A stretch of 64,000 nucleotides of DNA from Pseudomonas plecoglossicida NBRC 103162 = DSM 15088 (GCF_000730665.1 NZ_BBIV01000006.1:124001-188000), one strand, 5' to 3'. Positions 34,686 to 44,243 are shown, counted from the first letter of the stretch. The notes: generated by a model from the sequence alone, not told the origin. Program-made: numbers and translations.

Positions 34686-36125
34686 TTACAGGATCGGTGA
34701 AATCAGCCTTGCGATGCGCATCCCGAGTTGCTGGATGCGATGGGTGTCGCGGCTGTCCTCTGCGGTGATTTCCCTGGCCTGCTCGAAGTCGTCCAGCAAC
34801 ATGCGCTCGACCTTGTCGGCGAATGCGCGGTCGACAGTCAGCAGGGTGATCTCGAAGTTGAGCCGGAACGAGCGGTTGTCCAGATTGGCGCTGCCAATCG
34901 CACTGACCTCGTCGTCCACCAGCACCACCTTCTGATGCAGGAAGCCCGGCTGGTAGCGGAACATGCGCACGCCTGCGCGCACTGCCTCGAATGCGAACAG
35001 ACTGGATGCGGCATAGACGATGCGATGGTCGGGTCGTGCCGGTATCAGCACTCGCACATCCACCCCGCGCAGCACCGCCAGCCGCATGGCCGCGAACACT
35101 GCCTCGTCGGGGATGAAGTACGGGCTGGTGATCCATACCCGCCGTGTGGCGGAATGGATGGCCTCGAGGAAGAACAGCGAACAGGTTTCCTGGGGATCGG
35201 CAGGGCCGCTTGCCAGTGCCTGGCAGAGCACGCCGTTGTCAGGATAAGCGTCCGGCAAGATCAGCGGTGGCAGTTGCCGGGCAGCCCAGTACCAGTCCTC
35301 GGCGAACGACTCTTGCAGGCAGGCCAGCACCGGGCCGCTGATCTGCACATGGGTATCGCGCCAGGGTGAAAGATGGGGGTGGGCGCCGAGGTATTCGTCC
35401 CCGACATTGTGCCCGCCAATGAACCCGGCCATGCCATCGACCACGACGATCTTGCGATGGTTGCGGAAGTTTACCTGGAAGCGATTGAACAGGCCGCGAC
35501 GGGTGGCGAAGGCGTGGATCTGCACGCCACCTTCACGAAGTGCCTGACTGTAGCTGGCGGGCAGGGCATGGCTACCGACCCGGTCATACAGCACGAATAC
35601 CTGCACCCCCTCGGCCGCCTTGCGCAGCAGCAATTGCTGCAGGGCCTTGCCGAGGGTGTCGTCGTGGATGATGAAGAACTGTACCAGTACCACTTTCCGT
35701 GCCTGGGCAATGGCGTCGAAGATGGCATCGAACGTGGCCTGGCCATCGATCAGAAGCTTTACTTGGTTATTGGCCAGACACGGCATACGGCCGAGTTTCG
35801 GCATGGCACGCAAGGCGGCATAGCTTTGCGACTCCCGCGCCGTGAGCGCCTCTTCCACCCACGGGCGCCAATTGAGGTTGGCCATGGCCACGTGCATTTC
35901 CTGGTTGGCCTGGCGCCGGGCCTGGATGTAGGCGTAGAACGAGCGAGCGCCGAAGATCAGGTAGGGGATCAATGTGAAGTAGGGGATGAAGAACAGTGAC
36001 ATGGCCCAGGCGATTGCGCCCTGGGCGGTACGCACGGTGAACACCGCATGCAACGCCGCGATGATGCCAAGCAAATGAATGATGCCGAGCACGTAGCCGA
36101 AGAAGTAGGGGCTGTGGTAATCCAT
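34686..36125 (-). CDS. clsA: Cardiolipin synthase
   Basis: 479 aa from ATG 36125 (AGCAGG upstream; an ATG two codons earlier is possible). Two N-terminal membrane helices (about 7-27, 35-58), then two phospholipase-D HKD motifs: HRKIVVVDG (first) and HQKVVLVDD (second). Condenses two phosphatidylglycerols to cardiolipin and glycerol at the inner membrane. Convergent with cfaB, another membrane-lipid gene. Confidence 0.94.
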   Translation of the reverse strand: MDYHSPYFFGYVLGIIHLLGIIAALHAVFTVRTAQGAIAWAMSLFFIPYFTLIPYLIFGARSFYAYIQARRQANQEMHVAMANLNWRPWVEEALTARESQSYAALRAMPKLGRMPCLANNQVKLLIDGQATFDAIFDAIAQARKVVLVQFFIIHDDTLGKALQQLLLRKAAEGVQVFVLYDRVGSHALPASYSQALREGGVQIHAFATRRGLFNRFQVNFRNHRKIVVVDGMAGFIGGHNVGDEYLGAHPHLSPWRDTHVQISGPVLACLQESFAEDWYWAARQLPPLILPDAYPDNGVLCQALASGPADPQETCSLFFLEAIHSATRRVWITSPYFIPDEAVFAAMRLAVLRGVDVRVLIPARPDHRIVYAASSLFAFEAVRAGVRMFRYQPGFLHQKVVLVDDEVSAIGSANLDNRSFRLNFEITLLTVDRAFADKVERMLLDDFEQAREITAEDSRDTHRIQQLGMRIARLISPIL

Positions 36126-36255
36126 ACGCATCCTGCTTGCCGAATACACAGCGGATAACAGAACACGTTACAGACCCGCGTTGCAACCTGAATGCGGATT
36201 TGGCGTCTAAGGCTCACCCCGGCCCGTTGGCCGGTTTTTCGAGGAGCGTTGGTTC

Positions 36256-36783
36256 ATGAAGATACGTCTGCCACTGCTGGCACTTGCCCTTGGCCTGAGC
36301 AGCCCACTGGTGCATGCGCAGATGTTGCAACCTGGCCTGTGGGAGCTGACCACCAGCAATATGCAGGTCGACGGCAAGCCGTTGCCTGACATGCAGTTCA
36401 TGCTGGGGCAATTGAAGAATCTGCCGCCTGAGCAACGGGCAATGATGGAAGGGGTATTGGCCAAGCAGGGCATCACGGTCGGGGGTAACGGCGTTCGCTC
36501 GTGCCTGACGCAGGAGCAGGTGCAGACCAACGATATTCCGTTGCAGGATCCCCAGTCTGGCTGTACTCAGAAAATTACCGACCGTACCGGGAACGTATGG
36601 AAGTTCGAGTTCAGCTGCCCCAAGGCCCAGGGCAAAGGTCAGGCGACGTTCTTGAGCGACAAGGAATTCACTACCCAGGTAAACGGCACCTTCAATGCAT
36701 CTGGCGTGCAGCAGCAGGGCAGCATGAATACCCGGGCCGTCTGGCTTGGCAATGATTGTGGAACCGTCAAGCCCCGCAGCTGA
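36256..36783 (+). CDS. DUF3617 family periplasmic protein
   Basis: 175 aa. Signal peptide residues 1-21 (cleavage after VHA). The mature part starts QMLQPGLWELTT, the hallmark of DUF3617, and has four conserved cysteines (Cys in RSCLT, SGCTQ, FSCPK and NDCGT) likely forming disulfides. Function unknown. RBS GAGGAGCG precedes the ATG. Convergent with the folE2 pseudogene, whose relic stop (36787) lies 4 bp after this gene's stop. Confidence 0.88.
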   Translation: MKIRLPLLALALGLSSPLVHAQMLQPGLWELTTSNMQVDGKPLPDMQFMLGQLKNLPPEQRAMMEGVLAKQGITVGGNGVRSCLTQEQVQTNDIPLQDPQSGCTQKITDRTGNVWKFEFSCPKAQGKGQATFLSDKEFTTQVNGTFNASGVQQQGSMNTRAVWLGNDCGTVKPRS

Positions 36784-36786
36784 TAC

Positions 36787-37234
36787 CTACCATTGCCACT
36801 GGCTGCTGGCGACTGTGTCGTGGGCATGCAGGCTCTCTGCATGCTCCACGCGAAGGGTGAAGCCGGTCGACCAATCCAGCGCCTGCAGCGCTCGATGAAG
36901 TCGGCGGGCACAAATAGTTCCACGTGGAACATCTCGTTTTCGAGCCTGGCTTCGATGCTGACCTGATAGCGCTTCCAGCCCGTCAGTGGGCTGACCAAGG
37001 CAGGTCGCTTCAACGGGTGATCGAAGTCCAATCGCAAATGCGCTGCAGTAGAGAGCCCTTCATGACTGGTGATAAGCGCTTCCAGCAAGCCATGGATAGT
37101 GGAAGGTGTCAGTGGCTGATGTTCGAGGCGTTCCAGGGCCAGATACAGCCTGGACATGTGAATGCCCCGAGACTGGCCATCTATCAGGTTGACGCCGGCA
37201 TCGGCCATATATCGGGAAGGGTCAGGCTGTTCAT
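36787..37234 (-). pseudogene. folE2: folE2 (GTP cyclohydrolase IB) pseudogene with two internal deletions
   Basis: Three collinear pieces of FolE2 on the minus strand: MNSLTLPDI from ATG 37234; then, in another frame, ADAGVNLIDGQSRGIHMSRL through SPLTGWKRYQV to FHVEL; then, in a third frame, ARRLHRALQALDWSTGF to VEHAESLHAHDTVASSQWQ, stop 36787-36789. About 35 residues after position 9 and about 115 residues after FHVEL (including the catalytic Cys motif CPCS) are missing. About 149 of the about 300 codons remain, so it cannot be active. The intact enzyme makes 7,8-dihydroneopterin triphosphate without zinc and is Zur-controlled in many bacteria; the Zur box is still upstream. Confidence 0.88.
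36916..36931. promoter_or_regulatory. parS-like ParB-binding site
   Basis: AGTTCCACGTGGAACA matches the pseudomonad parS form TGTTCCACGTGGAACA at 15 of 16 positions and includes a perfect 14-bp palindrome. It encodes FHVEL of folE2, so it may have arisen from coding constraint, but it lies only 36 kb from parB in the origin-proximal region where parS sites are expected. Confidence 0.55.
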
Positions 37235-37281
37235 GGCGGTACCAGGCTGGAATCGATGAATGCGGCTTGGCGAAATTGTAT

Positions 37282-37296
37282 TGTTACCTTATAACA
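37282..37296. promoter_or_regulatory. Zur box (zinc-uptake regulator operator)
   Basis: TGTTACCTTATAACA matches the Gammaproteobacterial Zur consensus TGTTATANTATAACA at all but two defined positions. It is centred between the divergent zigA (ATG 37343) and folE2 relic (ATG 37234), about 47 bp from each. Both families are classic zinc-starvation genes. Confidence 0.8.
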
Positions 37297-37342
37297 TTGT
37301 GCAATGCATCATTTCGAATGCCCCCGCCTGAGAGGTTCCGCC

Positions 37343-38542
37343 ATGCCCCACCGTCTTCCCGTCACCGTGCTTTCCGGCTTTCTCGGGGCCGGAAAAAGCA
37401 CCTTGCTCAATCATGTACTGCGCAATCGTCAGGACCTTCGGGTCGCCGTGATCGTCAACGACATGAGTGAGATCAACATCGACGCCAGTGAGGTGCAGCG
37501 CAATGTCAGCCTGAACCGTGGCGAAGAGAAGCTCGTGGAGATGAGCAATGGTTGCATCTGCTGCACCTTGCGCGAGGACCTGCTGGAAGAGGTCGCGCGA
37601 CTGGCCGGCGAGGGTCGTTTCGATTACTTGCTGATCGAGTCCACCGGTATCGCCGAACCGTTGCCCGTGGCCGAAACCTTCACCTTCCGCGACGAGCAGG
37701 GCCGCAGTCTGTCCGACATGGCGCGCCTGGACACCATGGTCACCGTGGTCGATGGGTTGAATTTCCTGCGTGACTATCAGGCAGCTGACAGCCTGGCGAG
37801 CCGTGGTGAAACCCTGGGCGACGAGGACGAGCGCTCGATCACTGACTTGCTGATCGAGCAGGTCGAGTTCGCGGACGTGTTGCTCTTGAGCAAGATCGAT
37901 CTAATCAGCCAGCACGATCGTGAAGAGCTCACCGCCATTCTGCGCAGTCTCAACGCACGTGCGCAGATCGTGCCGATGGTCATGGGCCAGCTGCCCCTGG
38001 AGCGGATTCTCGATACAGGGTTGTTCGACTTCGAGCAAGCTGCGCAGTCGCCAGGCTGGTTGCGGGAACTGCGCGGTGAGCATGTACCTGAAACCGAAGA
38101 GTACGGCATCGCAGCAACCACCTGGACAGCCCGCAGGCCCCTGCACCCTCAACGCTTCTTCGATTTTATCCACAGCGAATGGGATAACGGCCGGCTGTTG
38201 CGCTCGAAGGGTTTCTTCTGGTTGGCCAGCAAATACCAGGAGGCCGGGAGCTGGTCGCAGGCGGGCGGCATGATGCGCCATGGGCTCGCGGGGCGTTGGT
38301 GGCGTTTCGTGCCGCGGGAGCATTGGCCGCAGGACGAGCAAGGCGCGGCGCAGATTCTAAGGCACTGGAGCGGTGATTGCCGGCAGGAGCTGGTGTTCAT
38401 CGGGCAGAATATCGACTTCGGCAGGTTATCCACAGCGCTGGAAGACTGCCTGCTTGACCACGAAGAGATGGCCTTGGGTGCGACAGGCTGGGTCCACCTG
38501 CCCGACCCGTTCGGGCCCTGGCATGACCAGGACGCCGTTTGA
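37343..38542 (+). CDS. zigA: ZigA-type COG0523 GTPase (zinc metallochaperone)
   Basis: 399 aa from ATG 37343 (AGAGG upstream). G3E-family GTPase: P-loop [10 protein letters not shown] near 8-17, metal-binding CICC motif (GCICCTLR, about 68-75), Walker [16 protein letters not shown] guanine motif, and a C-terminal CobW_C domain (about 260-390). It allocates zinc to client proteins in zinc starvation. The Zur box upstream supports this sub-type over nitrile-hydratase or cobalamin GTPases. Confidence 0.9.
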   Translation: MPHRLPVTVLSGFLGAGKSTLLNHVLRNRQDLRVAVIVNDMSEINIDASEVQRNVSLNRGEEKLVEMSNGCICCTLREDLLEEVARLAGEGRFDYLLIESTGIAEPLPVAETFTFRDEQGRSLSDMARLDTMVTVVDGLNFLRDYQAADSLASRGETLGDEDERSITDLLIEQVEFADVLLLSKIDLISQHDREELTAILRSLNARAQIVPMVMGQLPLERILDTGLFDFEQAAQSPGWLRELRGEHVPETEEYGIAATTWTARRPLHPQRFFDFIHSEWDNGRLLRSKGFFWLASKYQEAGSWSQAGGMMRHGLAGRWWRFVPREHWPQDEQGAAQILRHWSGDCRQELVFIGQNIDFGRLSTALEDCLLDHEEMALGATGWVHLPDPFGPWHDQDAV

Positions 38543-38642
38543 GGCCTGTGGGTATCCGCTGTGGATATCCACACGCGCGGGCAACCTTGACTGGCGGGCG
38601 TTACGGGGCATAGTGAGGGCACCTCCACCCCGAAGTGATCGC

Positions 38643-39614
38643 ATGCTGCAGAACATTCCCACCCATGTCATTGCCGGCCCCTTGGGGGCTGGCAAGACCA
38701 GCCTGATTCGCCAGTTGATGGCTCAGCGCCCGGAAGCCGAGCGTTGGGCGGTGTTGGTCAACGAGTTCGGCCAGATCGGCCTCGATGCGGCACTGCTCGC
38801 CAGCGACCAGGATGGCATTGCCATCGCCGAGGTGGCTGGGGGATGCCTGTGCTGCGTCAATGGCATGCCCTTTCAGGTCGGCCTGGGTCGGCTGTTGCGC
38901 AAGGCACGCCCGGACCGATTGTTCATCGAGCCTTCAGGGCTCGGCCACCCTTTGCAGTTGCTGGATCAACTTGGGCGAGCCCCTTGGATTGGCGTGCTGG
39001 CGGTACAACCACTGGTGATGGTAGTGGACGCTCAGGCGCTGGCCAGAGGGGAGCGCCTTTGCGACGCTCAACAACAGGCGCTCGCTGCTGCTGCATTGAT
39101 CGTCCTGAACAAGGGAGAGGCTGTTGATGAAAATTCCAGGTTATTGATAAATAAGGATATTTCAGCTGGTAAAGGGTTCTGGACTGAACAGGGGCAGCTC
39201 CACCTGAGCTACCTGCCCACTTCATCCACAAGGCATTCTCCAGGCGTTTCTGTTGATGACTTGGCTGTGGATAATTCTGCCGAGCTACAAGGCAGCCTGT
39301 GGACAGATCCGCTTCAACCCATCTGCGTGGCTGGCAACGGCGAGGGAGGCTGGAGTATTGGATGGCGCTGGCACCCGAGCCAGCGCTTTGAACTGCAACG
39401 TTTGCGCAGCTTCCTGAACAGTTTTAGCTGGCGCCGAGCCAAGGGGGTTATCCACAGCCCCCTGGGCTGGCAGTCGTTCAATGGCCTGGATGGCAAGCTG
39501 CCAGAATGGCAGTCGAGCGAATGGCGCCGGGACAGCCGCATCGAGCTGATCTTCGATCAGCCACAGCCCCGGCAGGCGCTGCAGGCGGCACTGCAACAGT
39601 GCCGGGTTCGCTGA
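38643..39614 (+). CDS. Second COG0523 (CobW-like) GTPase
   Basis: 323 aa from ATG 38643; the open frame extends earlier but lacks an RBS. P-loop AGPLGAGKTSLI (about 10-21), CLCC motif GCLCCVNG (about 66-73) and LIVLNKGE, with Glu in place of the usual Asp of NKxD. The C-terminal domain is shorter than in zigA. It lies 100 bp after zigA on the same strand, so it may join the zinc-starvation response. The TGTGGATATCCACA palindrome just upstream (38559-38572) resembles DnaA boxes rather than a Zur site. Confidence 0.85.
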   Translation: MLQNIPTHVIAGPLGAGKTSLIRQLMAQRPEAERWAVLVNEFGQIGLDAALLASDQDGIAIAEVAGGCLCCVNGMPFQVGLGRLLRKARPDRLFIEPSGLGHPLQLLDQLGRAPWIGVLAVQPLVMVVDAQALARGERLCDAQQQALAAAALIVLNKGEAVDENSRLLINKDISAGKGFWTEQGQLHLSYLPTSSTRHSPGVSVDDLAVDNSAELQGSLWTDPLQPICVAGNGEGGWSIGWRWHPSQRFELQRLRSFLNSFSWRRAKGVIHSPLGWQSFNGLDGKLPEWQSSEWRRDSRIELIFDQPQPRQALQAALQQCRVR

Positions 39615-40007
39615 TCAGTTGTGCCAGCGATTGTGCTCCTGGCGCCACTGCTGCATTTCGATCACGTTGTCGGCCCTGGGTGGCGTCTTGATCTCGAACG
39701 GGTAGGGCGCCAGCTCGATCTGCATGCTGTGGGCGCCGAACTGGGTCACGCTGCCAGGGTGGCGCTGTTCGCCCGTCACGGTGAACTCGAAGGCGTACAC
39801 GCGCGCCAGGCGCTTGCGGCCGTTGGCGTCGCGAACGAAGGCGATACGCTTGAGCGCGACGGCATCGTCGAGCAGTTCCAGGTCCAGTTTGGCGCAGTGC
39901 TGCTTGACCCGCTCCAGGGCCTTTTCGCGCAGGCCATGGTTGTGCCACAGCCAAGCGCCTGCGGTGGCCACCAGCATCAGTAGGAAGAGATTCTCCAGGG
40001 TCAACAT
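39615..40007 (-). CDS. DUF3301 family membrane-anchored protein
   Basis: 130 aa from ATG 40007 (GGAG upstream). N-terminal hydrophobic helix (about 3-20, [18 protein letters not shown]), then a soluble domain with [20 protein letters not shown] and FEFTVTG, the DUF3301 pattern. Function unknown. Convergent with the GTPase gene (adjacent stops) and divergent from pdxY. Confidence 0.82.
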   Translation of the reverse strand: MLTLENLFLLMLVATAGAWLWHNHGLREKALERVKQHCAKLDLELLDDAVALKRIAFVRDANGRKRLARVYAFEFTVTGEQRHPGSVTQFGAHSMQIELAPYPFEIKTPPRADNVIEMQQWRQEHNRWHN

Positions 40008-40127
40008 TTGCGTATGCTCCAAACAGGTCGAACCAGCTTAACTGTGTCCCTGGTCTGTCGTACAGGTGGCAATCGAGTTCATACTTTGCGACGCACAATC
40101 CTTGAAACAACTGTGGAAACCTTGCGC

Positions 40128-41000
40128 ATGAAACGTACCCCGCATCTGCTCGCCATCCAGTCTCACGTGGTGTTCGGCCACGCCGGAAACAGCGCCGCGG
40201 TGTTTCCAATGCAGCGTATCGGGGTCAATGTCTGGCCGCTCAATACCGTGCAGTTCTCCAATCACACTCAGTATGGCCAGTGGGCGGGTGAAGTGCTTGC
40301 GCCGGCGCAAATTCCTGCGTTGGTGGAAGGTATTGCCAACATTGGTGAGTTGGGCCATTGCGATGCCGTTCTGTCTGGTTACCTGGGCAGCGCCGAACAG
40401 GGCCGAGCGATCCTCGCCGGTGTGCAGCGCATCAAGGCCGTGAACCCGAAGGCGTTGTACCTGTGTGACCCGGTCATGGGCCATCCGGAAAAGGGCTGCA
40501 TCGTTCCTCAGGAAGTCAGCGAGTTCCTGCTCGACGAGGCTGCCACCCAGGCCGACATCCTCTGCCCGAACCAGCTGGAACTGGACAGCTTCTGTGGCCG
40601 GCGAGCGCAATCACTGGAGGATTGCGTCAGCATGGCGCGCAGCCTGCTCGAGCGCGGCCCGCAAGTGGTGCTGGTCAAGCACCTGGCCTATCCGGACCGG
40701 GAGGCGGACATGTTCGAGATGCTGCTGGTGACCCGCGACCAGAGTTGGCACCTGCGCCGCCCGCTGCTGGCGTTTCCGCGCCAGCCGGTGGGGGTGGGCG
40801 ACCTGACCTCGGGGTTGTTCCTGGCCCGCGTGCTGCTCGGCGACAGCTGGTTGCAGGCATTCGAATTCACCGCAGCCGCCGTGCATGAGGTGCTGCTGGA
40901 AACCCAGGCCAGTGCCAGCTACGAACTGCAGCTGGTGCGGGCCCAGGATCGCATCGCCCATCCGCGCGTGCGCTTCGAGGCGCAGCGCCTGGCGTTTTAA
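40128..41000 (+). CDS. pdxY: Pyridoxal kinase
   Basis: 290 aa from ATG 40128. Ribokinase-fold vitamin B6 salvage kinase: [18 protein letters not shown] at about 11-28, [11 protein letters not shown] (substrate lid) and the anion hole and catalytic Asp in [11 protein letters not shown] near 220-230. Converts pyridoxal to PLP. Its TAA overlaps the thioesterase stop on the opposite strand. Confidence 0.93.
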   Translation: MKRTPHLLAIQSHVVFGHAGNSAAVFPMQRIGVNVWPLNTVQFSNHTQYGQWAGEVLAPAQIPALVEGIANIGELGHCDAVLSGYLGSAEQGRAILAGVQRIKAVNPKALYLCDPVMGHPEKGCIVPQEVSEFLLDEAATQADILCPNQLELDSFCGRRAQSLEDCVSMARSLLERGPQVVLVKHLAYPDREADMFEMLLVTRDQSWHLRRPLLAFPRQPVGVGDLTSGLFLARVLLGDSWLQAFEFTAAAVHEVLLETQASASYELQLVRAQDRIAHPRVRFEAQRLAF

Positions 41001-41482
41001 ATCGAATCGGTCTTCAGGTCCTGATAGCGCTTTTCCAGTTCCTGGCGGATCTGGCGGCGCTGCTGGCCCTGCAGGAAGCGGCGCTTCTCTTCGCTCGAGT
41101 GCGGCTGGCGCGGGGGGACGGGCACCGGTCGACGGTTGTCGTCCACCGCGACCATGGTGAAGAAGCAGCTGTTGGAATGGCGGACCGAGCGCTCACGGAT
41201 GTTTTCGGTAACCACCTTGATACCCACTTCCATCGAGGTGTTACCGGTGTAGTTGACCGAAGCGAGGAAGGTCACCAGTTCGCCGACATGCACGGGTTCG
41301 CGGAAGATCACCTGGTCGACCGACAGGGTTACCACATAGCTGCCGGCATAACGGCTCGCGCAGGCATAAGCCACTTCGTCGAGGTACTTGAGCAAGGTGC
41401 CGCCATGTACGTTGCCAGAAAAGTTGGCCATGTCCGGGGTCATCAGGACGGTCATGCTCAGCTGGGCGTTTCCAGGTTCCAT
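40997..41482 (-). CDS. Acyl-CoA thioesterase, hot-dog fold (YciA/BACH-like)
   Basis: 161 aa from ATG 41482. A single hot-dog domain with [21 protein letters not shown], the HGG-x-LL-x-x-D active-site signature of acyl-CoA hydrolases of this group, and a charged C-terminal tail ([20 protein letters not shown]) likely helical. Hydrolyses acyl-CoA to free acid and CoA; chain-length preference is unknown. Convergent with pdxY, overlapping by 4 bp. Confidence 0.9.
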   Translation of the reverse strand: MEPGNAQLSMTVLMTPDMANFSGNVHGGTLLKYLDEVAYACASRYAGSYVVTLSVDQVIFREPVHVGELVTFLASVNYTGNTSMEVGIKVVTENIRERSVRHSNSCFFTMVAVDDNRRPVPVPPRQPHSSEEKRRFLQGQQRRQIRQELEKRYQDLKTDSI

Positions 41483-41825
41483 AGTGTGCTCACGGTGAGG
41501 TTGCGCTGAATCGGGCCAATCGGGGTCGTTATCTGCTGACACTTCTGTATCCCCTCATGAAGTTTGCCTTTGGTACGGGACGTTGGCGGACGCGGCATGG
41601 TCACGCCGATCACGCCATCACAGGCCGTTGACCAGCCGATCTGTTTCTACATATTGCACCGGCATTTTGCGGCGGGGTGCGATGTTAACCTGAGTACGCC
41701 CATGCAACATGGGCTTTCCTGCATTCAATACAGTATGTACTTGCTGCTCGCTCGGGTTTGCCTTGGCAGAGGAGTGGTCTGCCGACGCAGCGAGACAACG
41801 GGCATCGAGAAAGGAGAATCGCGCC
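41483..41825. other. 343-bp non-coding region before the CPA2 antiporter
   Basis: No credible gene. It holds the divergent promoters and two stem-loops: a long imperfect stem ATTGCACC / GGGTGCGAT (about 41653-41682) and a perfect GCCCATG-CAA-CATGGGC hairpin (41698-41714) followed by TTT. The second could end a short leader transcript of the antiporter gene. Confidence 0.5.
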
Positions 41826-43586
41826 ATGCATGCCATCAGCTTCATCCAGGACTTGGCAGTGATCATGCTGGTCGCGGGGGTGGTGACGATCCTCTTTCAT
41901 CGCCTCAAGCAGCCTGTGGTACTGGGCTACATCGTCGCCGGCTTCATCATCGGCCCGCACACCCCGCCATTCGGCCTTATCCACGACGAAGACACGATCA
42001 AGACCCTGGCCGAGCTGGGTGTCATCTTCCTGATGTTCTGTCTGGGGCTGGAGTTCAGCCTGCGCAAGTTGTTCAAGGTGGGGGCCACGGCGTTCATCGC
42101 GGCGTTCCTCGAAATCGTCCTGATGATCTGGATCGGTTTCGAGATTGGCCGCTGGTTCGGTTGGAACACCATGGATTCGCTGTTCCTGGGTGCCATCCTG
42201 GCGATTTCCTCGACCACCATCATCGTCAAGGCGCTCAACGACCTGAAGATGAAGAACGAGCGTTTTGCCCAGCTGATCTTTGGCGTGCTGATCGTCGAGG
42301 ACATTCTCGGCATCGGCATCATTGCCTTGCTGTCGGGTATCGCGGTCAGCGGCTCGGTCAGCTCCGGGGAAGTGTTCTCCACCGTGGGCAAGCTGTCGCT
42401 GTTCATGATCGTCGCGCTGGTCATCGGCATTTTGCTGGTACCGCGCTTGCTGGCCTATGTGGCGAAGTTCGAGAGCAACGAAATGTTGCTCATCACCGTG
42501 CTGGGCCTGTGCTTCGGTTTCTGCCTGCTGGTGGTCAAGCTCGAGTACAGCATGGTGCTGGGTGCGTTCCTGATCGGTGCGATCATGGCCGAGTCGCGTC
42601 AGCTGTTGAAGATCGAGCGGTTGATCGAGCCGGTGCGTGACCTGTTCAGCGCCATCTTCTTCGTGGCCATTGGCTTGATGATCGACCCGCAGGTGTTGCT
42701 CGATTACGCCTGGCCGATCGTGGTCATCACCCTGGCGGTCGTGCTGGGCAAGATGCTTTCCTGCGGCATGGGGGCATTCATCGCCGGCAACGACGGGCGT
42801 ACTTCGTTGCGCGTGGGCATGGGGCTGTCACAGATTGGCGAATTCTCCTTCATCATCGCGGCATTGGGCATGACCCTGCAGGTGACCAGCGACTTCCTCT
42901 ATCCGGTGGCAGTGGCTGTTTCGGCTATCACCACACTGCTGACGCCATACCTCATCCGCGCGGCTGATCCGCTTTCACTGAAGCTTGGCAGGGTGATGCC
43001 CAGTCGGCTGTCGCGCGTCCTGTCGCTTTATGGCGAATGGCTGCGCAGCATTCAGCCGCAAGGCGAGAGCGCCATGCTGGCGGCAATGATCCGGCGCATC
43101 CTGTTGCAGGTGGGTGTGAACCTGGCGCTGGTCATCGCGATCTTCTTCAGCGGTGGCTACTTCGCTGGCCGCATCGGCGAATGGCTCGCTGAATGGGTCA
43201 GTGATGTGAGCCAGCAGAAGGCCGTGATCTGGGGAGCGGCACTGTTGTTGTCGCTGCCGTTCCTGATCGCGGCGTACCGCAAGCTCAAGGCGCTGTCGAT
43301 GCTGCTGGCGGAGATGGGGGTCAAGCCGGAAATGGCCGGGCGGCATACCCAGCGTGTGCGCCGCGTGGTTGCCGAGGTGATTCCGCTGTTGTCGCTGCTG
43401 GTGATTTTCCTGCTGCTGTCAGCGCTGTCCGCGAGCATTCTGCCAACCAACGAGCTGTTGCTGATCATCGCAGTGGTGGCGGCGGCGGTGGTGGCACTGC
43501 TGTGGCGCTGGTTCATTCGCGTGCATTCGCGCATGCAGATCGCTTTGCTGGAAACCCTTGAGAACAGCCGCGACCATACGCATTGA
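41826..43586 (+). CDS. CPA2-family cation:proton antiporter (KefB-like)
   Basis: 586 aa from ATG 41826 (AAGGAGA 8 nt upstream). About 12 N-terminal helices with the CPA2 pattern (VVLGYIVAGFIIGPHTPPF, SSTTIIVKAL, VEDILGIGIIALL with the ion-site Asp, GMGLSQIGEFSFII). Instead of a TrkA-N/RCK domain, the C-terminal 190 residues carry three further hydrophobic helices (near 420-445, 465-485, 525-570). Probable K+/H+ or Na+/H+ exchange without nucleotide gating. Followed by a terminator. Confidence 0.88.
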   Translation: MHAISFIQDLAVIMLVAGVVTILFHRLKQPVVLGYIVAGFIIGPHTPPFGLIHDEDTIKTLAELGVIFLMFCLGLEFSLRKLFKVGATAFIAAFLEIVLMIWIGFEIGRWFGWNTMDSLFLGAILAISSTTIIVKALNDLKMKNERFAQLIFGVLIVEDILGIGIIALLSGIAVSGSVSSGEVFSTVGKLSLFMIVALVIGILLVPRLLAYVAKFESNEMLLITVLGLCFGFCLLVVKLEYSMVLGAFLIGAIMAESRQLLKIERLIEPVRDLFSAIFFVAIGLMIDPQVLLDYAWPIVVITLAVVLGKMLSCGMGAFIAGNDGRTSLRVGMGLSQIGEFSFIIAALGMTLQVTSDFLYPVAVAVSAITTLLTPYLIRAADPLSLKLGRVMPSRLSRVLSLYGEWLRSIQPQGESAMLAAMIRRILLQVGVNLALVIAIFFSGGYFAGRIGEWLAEWVSDVSQQKAVIWGAALLLSLPFLIAAYRKLKALSMLLAEMGVKPEMAGRHTQRVRRVVAEVIPLLSLLVIFLLLSALSASILPTNELLLIIAVVAAAVVALLWRWFIRVHSRMQIALLETLENSRDHTH

Positions 43587-43682
43587 GGGCATGCCCTCTG
43601 CGCGAGCGTTCATCGAAGTCCGAGGGGATGGAGCGGTTGCGATGTCGCCAGGCGCAGAAAGCCTGGCGATTCTACGATTGAA

Positions 43683-43706
43683 GATGGCTTGTAGCCATCA
43701 TTTTTT
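43683..43706 (+). terminator. Intrinsic terminator of the antiporter gene
   Basis: GATGGCT (43683-43689), TGT loop, AGCCATC (43693-43699), A and six T. It lies between the convergent antiporter and SMI1/KNR4 genes. A second stem CGCCAGGC / GCCTGGCG sits at 43646-43668. Confidence 0.75.
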
Positions 43707-43721
43707 GCAATTGGTTCTCGA

Positions 43722-44129
43722 TCAGCTTTCCAGCCAGACATCCCGTGCCCAGTGCCACACTGATTCCCAGCTGTCCTCACCGACGCTTTCTTCGTCGCCA
43801 TCCCACAACACCACGGTGCCGTCTTCCTCGACGCAGTAGTAGTTGTCGCCATCCTGGCACAGCGGGATCAGGTCGCGCGGAACACCGGCATCCCAGGCAT
43901 TGGCCGCCACGTCGGGCAGGTAGGTGTGCGACTGTGGGTCGGTGACGGTTACCGGCTCGAGCGAGCCGTACACCACATCGCTGACGGTCAGCAGGAACTC
44001 CTTGAACACGAACGGAATGTTGATGAACAGCTGTTCCTCGACCTCGACCAGTTGATCTTCATCGGGAAGCTCCAGCGGCACCGGTACGGGTTCATTGGCT
44101 TCACGGAGTTGTTCGATCACTTCTTCCAC
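43722..44129 (-). CDS. SMI1/KNR4 (SUKH) family protein
   Basis: 135 aa, GTG start at 44129 with GAGGATG upstream. Acidic. LPDEDQLVEVEEQLFINIPFVFKEFLL is followed by DLIPLCQDGDNYYCVEEDGTVVLWDGDEE: the N-terminal helix-strand and W-x-G/D pattern of SUKH domains. SUKH proteins are often immunity proteins of polymorphic toxins, but no toxin gene is adjacent, and stand-alone housekeeping copies are common in Pseudomonas. Role unknown. Confidence 0.82.
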   Translation of the reverse strand: MEEVIEQLREANEPVPVPLELPDEDQLVEVEEQLFINIPFVFKEFLLTVSDVVYGSLEPVTVTDPQSHTYLPDVAANAWDAGVPRDLIPLCQDGDNYYCVEEDGTVVLWDGDEESVGEDSWESVWHWARDVWLES

Positions 44130-44194
44130 GGTTCACATCCTCTGACCTTGATGACAACGCTGCGCGTTATACCCTAGTAGGCCGCTCTGGCAAA

Positions 44195-44228
44195 AGCAAA
44201 AACCCCGGGACAAGCCCGGGGTTTTTTG
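44195..44228. terminator. Bidirectional intrinsic terminator
   Basis: AACCCCGGG (44201-44209), 5-nt loop, CCCGGGGTT (44215-44223), flanked by A on the left and T on the right, so it can terminate in both directions. It lies 17 bp after the Tim44-like gene stop. Confidence 0.9.
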
Positions 44229-44243
44229 TGCAACGTGCGACGG

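Noticed and set aside
38559..38572. TGTGGATATCCACA as a second Zur box
   Set aside because: Does not match the GTTATA/TATAAC core; resembles two overlapping DnaA-type half boxes instead.
43722..44129. Polymorphic-toxin immunity gene
   Set aside because: SUKH-type domain fits, but there is no toxin, Rhs or secretion gene nearby; left as a family call only.
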